The notes under the pieces were generated by a model. That model saw only the letters and a program-made list of their open reading frames with translations. It was not told the origin of the DNA and searched no databases. This document shows, piece by piece, positions 14,336-16,688 of a stretch of DNA of 16,688 nt. Positions within the stretch are counted from its first letter, which is position 1. Every line of letters starts with the position of its first letter. Position numbers and translations under genes: made by a program. The stretch comes from Pseudomonadota bacterium (lineage in GTDB: Bacteria > Bdellovibrionota > Bacteriovoracia > Bacteriovoracales > Bacteriovoracaceae). The stretch lies in contig JAEYUK010000130.1 of NCBI GenBank assembly GCA_023432655.1, forward strand, positions 1-16,688, written 5' to 3'.

Positions 14336-15268
14336 TTAAGCTATTTTTCGCAACTTTTCTTCACAATAGATGAGATAATCCTCTTTGAAATTAACCGGAT
14401 CAAGAATTTCTACTCTCGCTCCGAGAGTCATCAGCCACTCATAGAGTGCTTCACAGGGTTCCACATATGCGGCCCAGATGAGGTCACCGGCCGGATTCGT
14501 GACCATGCATGGCTTACCTAAGAATTGATGCTCAGGAAATAAATTCGTCGAATGCGGTTCGTGAATCTTTAGTATGAGCCTGGTCTCTTTTTCATTCATT
14601 GCCCGGATGGCGGTTATGAATTCTTCCACTTCATAAGCAGTTACTCTCGGCTTAGAAAGAGTTTCTAGAATTGAAAAAGCACTGATTTCACCTAAAGGAA
14701 CAACAAAGAGACAATGATCAACGGCGTCCTCTGCTATAAGACTTAAGCTTCCTTCTAAGTGAAGCACTTTATAGGGAAATAACGAATAGATTTTTTCTTC
14801 AGAGGTTGATAACTGAATCATTCTCTGATCTGCGATTAACTCTTCAAGTTCGTTTATCATTGACTGGAAAGAAGTACTTAGTTCCTGATCCCAGGTTTCC
14901 AATTGGCTTAGAAGTTCCATCACAACCTTAATTGGACCATTTTCCGTCACTTTTCTTTTTAAAGAGTAGATCGCCGGATTTTCCACTCCTCGCTGCTCGT
15001 CAAGCATCTTAAAAAGCTCCATCCACTCGCTGGGAGAAAGAGGCAACATATACTGAATGGCCTCCGACTTAATATCAACCCAGCATTCCGATTCTTTTTG
15101 ATAAACTTCGGCCCCAACACCATCAGGGAAAATTTGTCTAAGAAAGATGAGTGTTTCTTCCGGTCCTAAGCGCATTTCCTGGGCCAGGTCGTTTAACTTG
15201 ATAGCGCCTTGTTTTCCACCGAGAACCATTAACTTCTTCCACACATCTGGGGCAACGTCTTTCTTCAT
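14336..15268 (-). CDS. WYL-domain transcriptional regulator-like protein with altered WYL motif
   Basis: A 310-aa protein with three parts. The N-terminal HTH-like region (about 5-65) contains KLNDLAQEMRLGPEETLIFL. The WYL core (about 150-205) has YSLFPYKVLHLEGSLSLIAE, and the WCX C-terminal domain (about 215-310) has LYEWLMTLGARVEILDPV before a final helix. WYL proteins are mostly transcription factors that sense ligands or nucleic acid, and are common near stress and defence genes. The name-giving W-Y-L is replaced by S-L-S-L at 174-177, so ligand binding may be lost or changed. Its position first in the operon suggests it controls the membrane genes that follow. GAGGTG precedes the ATG, and a FliA-like promoter overlaps the leader. 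Confidence 0.78.
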   Translation of the reverse strand: MKKDVAPDVWKKLMVLGGKQGAIKLNDLAQEMRLGPEETLIFLRQIFPDGVGAEVYQKESECWVDIKSEAIQYMLPLSPSEWMELFKMLDEQRGVENPAIYSLKRKVTENGPIKVVMELLSQLETWDQELSTSFQSMINELEELIADQRMIQLSTSEEKIYSLFPYKVLHLEGSLSLIAEDAVDHCLFVVPLGEISAFSILETLSKPRVTAYEVEEFITAIRAMNEKETRLILKIHEPHSTNLFPEHQFLGKPCMVTNPAGDLIWAAYVEPCEALYEWLMTLGARVEILDPVNFKEDYLIYCEEKLRKIA

Positions 15269-15290
15269 AACACCTCTTTCCTGACACTCC

Positions 15291-15318
15291 TTATCGGGTA
15301 TTTTCCTTCAAGTCTTTA
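15291..15318 (-). promoter_or_regulatory. Possible sigma-28 (FliA) promoter of the WYL operon
   Basis: On the minus strand, TAAAGACT (15318-15311), a 12-nt spacer and CCCGATAA (15298-15291). Against the consensus TAAAGTTT-N11-GCCGATAA this is 6/8 and 7/8, with the spacer one base too long. The leader would be about 16 nt and would still include GAGGTG. The -10 match is strong; the spacing lowers confidence. Confidence 0.38.
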
Positions 15319-15365
15319 GTGCAAAAAAAGGTTAGAACAGAGATAATAGGGGGATGAGATATTTC

Positions 15366-15836
15366 ATGCAAAAACCAATACTTGGTATCGGAATCATCCT
15401 TTTCGGGCTCTTTATCACCCAACTTTCAAGAGACGGACAACTGAATTTTCTTAAAAGAGATAAATTACAGCGCACTTCGTGTGATGCTGTGGTGGTTAAA
15501 CTGGAAAAGGCCGTGCCTTCTAATTGGAAGGTTTTTTGCGAAGGAAATAATCTTGCGGCCGAAATTAACGAAGTCATGATTCCACCCAACGCGGCCAATC
15601 TCCAGGCACTTCTCTACCGCCAGCTTGCGAATCACTTAAGTTATATTGCCCGAACTTCTTATGTCGAGATACTTGAAAGAGTCATGTTCGTAAGAATTAA
15701 AATGGTTCATCCCAAAGTGGAAATCAACGCAGTTACAGAAGGGCAATACATTGTGAAGCTTGCGACCTTAGAATCGCCCGAGCACATCATGGCCCATTTG
15801 CAGAGCACGGTTCAGGTCAAAGAAACGGTCAAATAA
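15366..15836 (+). CDS. Small membrane-anchored protein of unknown function
   Basis: A 156-aa protein from the ATG at 15366. The first in-frame ATG (15354) directly abuts AGGGGG, leaving no room for a ribosome, whereas the second has AGGGGG 12 nt and GATGAG 7 nt upstream; I therefore prefer 15366. An N-terminal hydrophobic segment (PILGIGIILFGLFI) would act as an uncleaved membrane anchor. The rest (about 130 residues) should lie in the periplasm. Two Cys at about 40 and 58 could form a disulfide. I recognise no family. The gene is divergent from the WYL regulator and runs 69 nt into the 3' end of the convergent pseudouridine synthase gene. Confidence 0.7.
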   Translation: MQKPILGIGIILFGLFITQLSRDGQLNFLKRDKLQRTSCDAVVVKLEKAVPSNWKVFCEGNNLAAEINEVMIPPNAANLQALLYRQLANHLSYIARTSYVEILERVMFVRIKMVHPKVEINAVTEGQYIVKLATLESPEHIMAHLQSTVQVKETVK

Positions 15837-16661
15837 TTCGGCATTCTTATCTTCAGCAGTTTCTACAAATTCATAGCGAAGAGCGTGAAGAAAAAGTCTT
15901 TCCGCTTTTTTCCCGCCATAAAGTTCATCTCCCAGGATAGGGAATCCTAAGGCCGCGAGTTGTGCCCGGATCTGGTGACGAATTCCAGTTTTTAGATTCA
16001 CCAGGAGCAAACTCTTTCCTTCCTGATGCATGATTTTTAAGACGGCGAGAGTCGCTTCCTGAGTTGTGGCTTGAGGCCATTCGGATACTTTTTGCTTAGC
16101 TCCCTTCTGACCTGTAGGTTTAAAATGGTGCGACCAAAGACCGTCTTTATCAAAGTCACCTTCAACTATCGCCCAATAAAACTTTCTTTTCATGGCGGTA
16201 TTAAAATTGTCTCTGATACTTTTTAATGCTCTTTCATTTTTCGCAAGAACCATTACCCCGGAGGTATCATGATCTAAACGGTACAAAAGCCCTCGGTCAT
16301 AATGTTCCTGATTCACCAATAAGGCTTCCCATTTACCTTCCGTCGCCAGAAAATTCAAAAGAGTATCTTTATCGGTATAACTTAACGGATGGCAATGAAC
16401 GCCGTAAGGCTTATGAAGGACAATATAATCCGATGTCTCACTAAGGATTTTAACTTCAGGTCCTATGTAAGTGGGATTTATTTTCAGGTGATTTACCAAG
16501 GCCAGAGGGAGTCGATACACTCTTCTCACCTCCAACGGAGCTGATTGTTCTTTGGAGGAGTAAAACTTTTTGATGAGTTGCCCGGAGCTTCCCAGTGTTT
16601 GCTGGAGGGCCGCTTTAAATGTAGATCCTCCGCTTATCCAGGAAAATTCAACAAACTCCAT
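15768..16661 (-). CDS. RluA-family RNA pseudouridine synthase
   Basis: A 297-aa enzyme that isomerises specific uridines to pseudouridine in rRNA or tRNA. Signatures are IVLHKPYGVHCHP (80-92), the catalytic loop YRLDHDTSGVMVLAK (127-141) with D130 as the nucleophile, KFYWAIVEG, and the C-terminal LVNLKTGIRHQIRAQLAALG, followed by GDELYGG and LHA. These place it in PF00849 (RluA/C/D branch), but the target uridine cannot be told from sequence. Residues 12-70 occupy the place of an S4 domain without a clear match. GAGG lies 7 nt before the ATG. Its last 23 codons overlap the convergent small gene antisense. Confidence 0.93.
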   Translation of the reverse strand: MEFVEFSWISGGSTFKAALQQTLGSSGQLIKKFYSSKEQSAPLEVRRVYRLPLALVNHLKINPTYIGPEVKILSETSDYIVLHKPYGVHCHPLSYTDKDTLLNFLATEGKWEALLVNQEHYDRGLLYRLDHDTSGVMVLAKNERALKSIRDNFNTAMKRKFYWAIVEGDFDKDGLWSHHFKPTGQKGAKQKVSEWPQATTQEATLAVLKIMHQEGKSLLLVNLKTGIRHQIRAQLAALGFPILGDELYGGKKAERLFLHALRYEFVETAEDKNAELFDRFFDLNRALQMGHDVLGRF

Positions 16662-16688
16662 AACTGGGCCTCGACTTTGCGTCCTTCA

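Noticed and set aside
1..16688. Mobile element, CRISPR array, tRNA or rRNA
   Set aside because: No transposase or integrase motifs, no regularly spaced repeats and no cloverleaf or rRNA-like segments were seen. Genes appear uniform in style with no flanking repeats.

Overview
The window looks like chromosomal housekeeping and accessory DNA from a Gram-negative, motile bacterium with moderate to low GC. Lipoprotein signal peptides (lipobox MGC and SGC), a TonB/TolA-like protein, a glutathione synthetase and a near-consensus sigma-28 (FliA) promoter all point that way. The mix of many divergent, partly degenerate family members with dense 4-nt gene overlaps resembles the Bdellovibrionota/Bacteriovoracia. 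That placement is an inference from style, not from a marker gene. I see no transposase, integrase, CRISPR array, tRNA or rRNA, and no gene-free stretch longer than about 205 bases.

Layout. (1) 1-281: the 5' end of a minus-strand gene that runs off the left edge, driven by a strong FliA-type promoter, and a divergent intergenic region. (2) 282-3562, plus strand: a 948-aa protein with a pseudo N6-adenine DNA methyltransferase core fused to an HsdS-like recognition segment, translationally coupled (ATGA) to dtd. (3) 3559-4905 minus and 5103-5957 plus: a divergent pair of envelope proteins, one a two-TM protein with a degenerate histidine-kinase-like ATPase domain, the other a one-TM TonB/TolA-like protein. 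(4) 5954-6750 minus and 6939-7982 plus: an ECF-like sigma factor/anti-sigma-like pair, divergent from a Cys/Gly-rich lipoprotein. (5) 7966-11787 minus: an operon miaB > DUF454 (YbaN-like) > lipoprotein metallopeptidase (PF10023) > gshB. (6) 11914-15268 minus: a five-gene operon of WYL regulator > YciB/IspZ-like membrane protein > LOG-family protein > unknown > CPBP protease. All its downstream junctions overlap by 4 nt or are 10 nt apart. (7) 15366-15836 plus: a small membrane-anchored unknown that overlaps, tail to tail, an RluA-family pseudouridine synthase (15768-16661, minus).

Three genes act on RNA decoding fidelity (dtd, miaB, the RluA-type synthase). Several others sense or act at the envelope. 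Two architectural habits stand out. Six same-strand junctions use a 4-nt start/stop overlap (ATGA, GTGA or TTGA). All four convergent pairs overlap at their 3' ends, leaving no room for intergenic terminators. The best candidates for new biology are the pseudo-methyltransferase coupled to dtd, the sigma/anti-sigma/lipoprotein locus, and the WYL-led membrane operon with a possible motility-sigma promoter.
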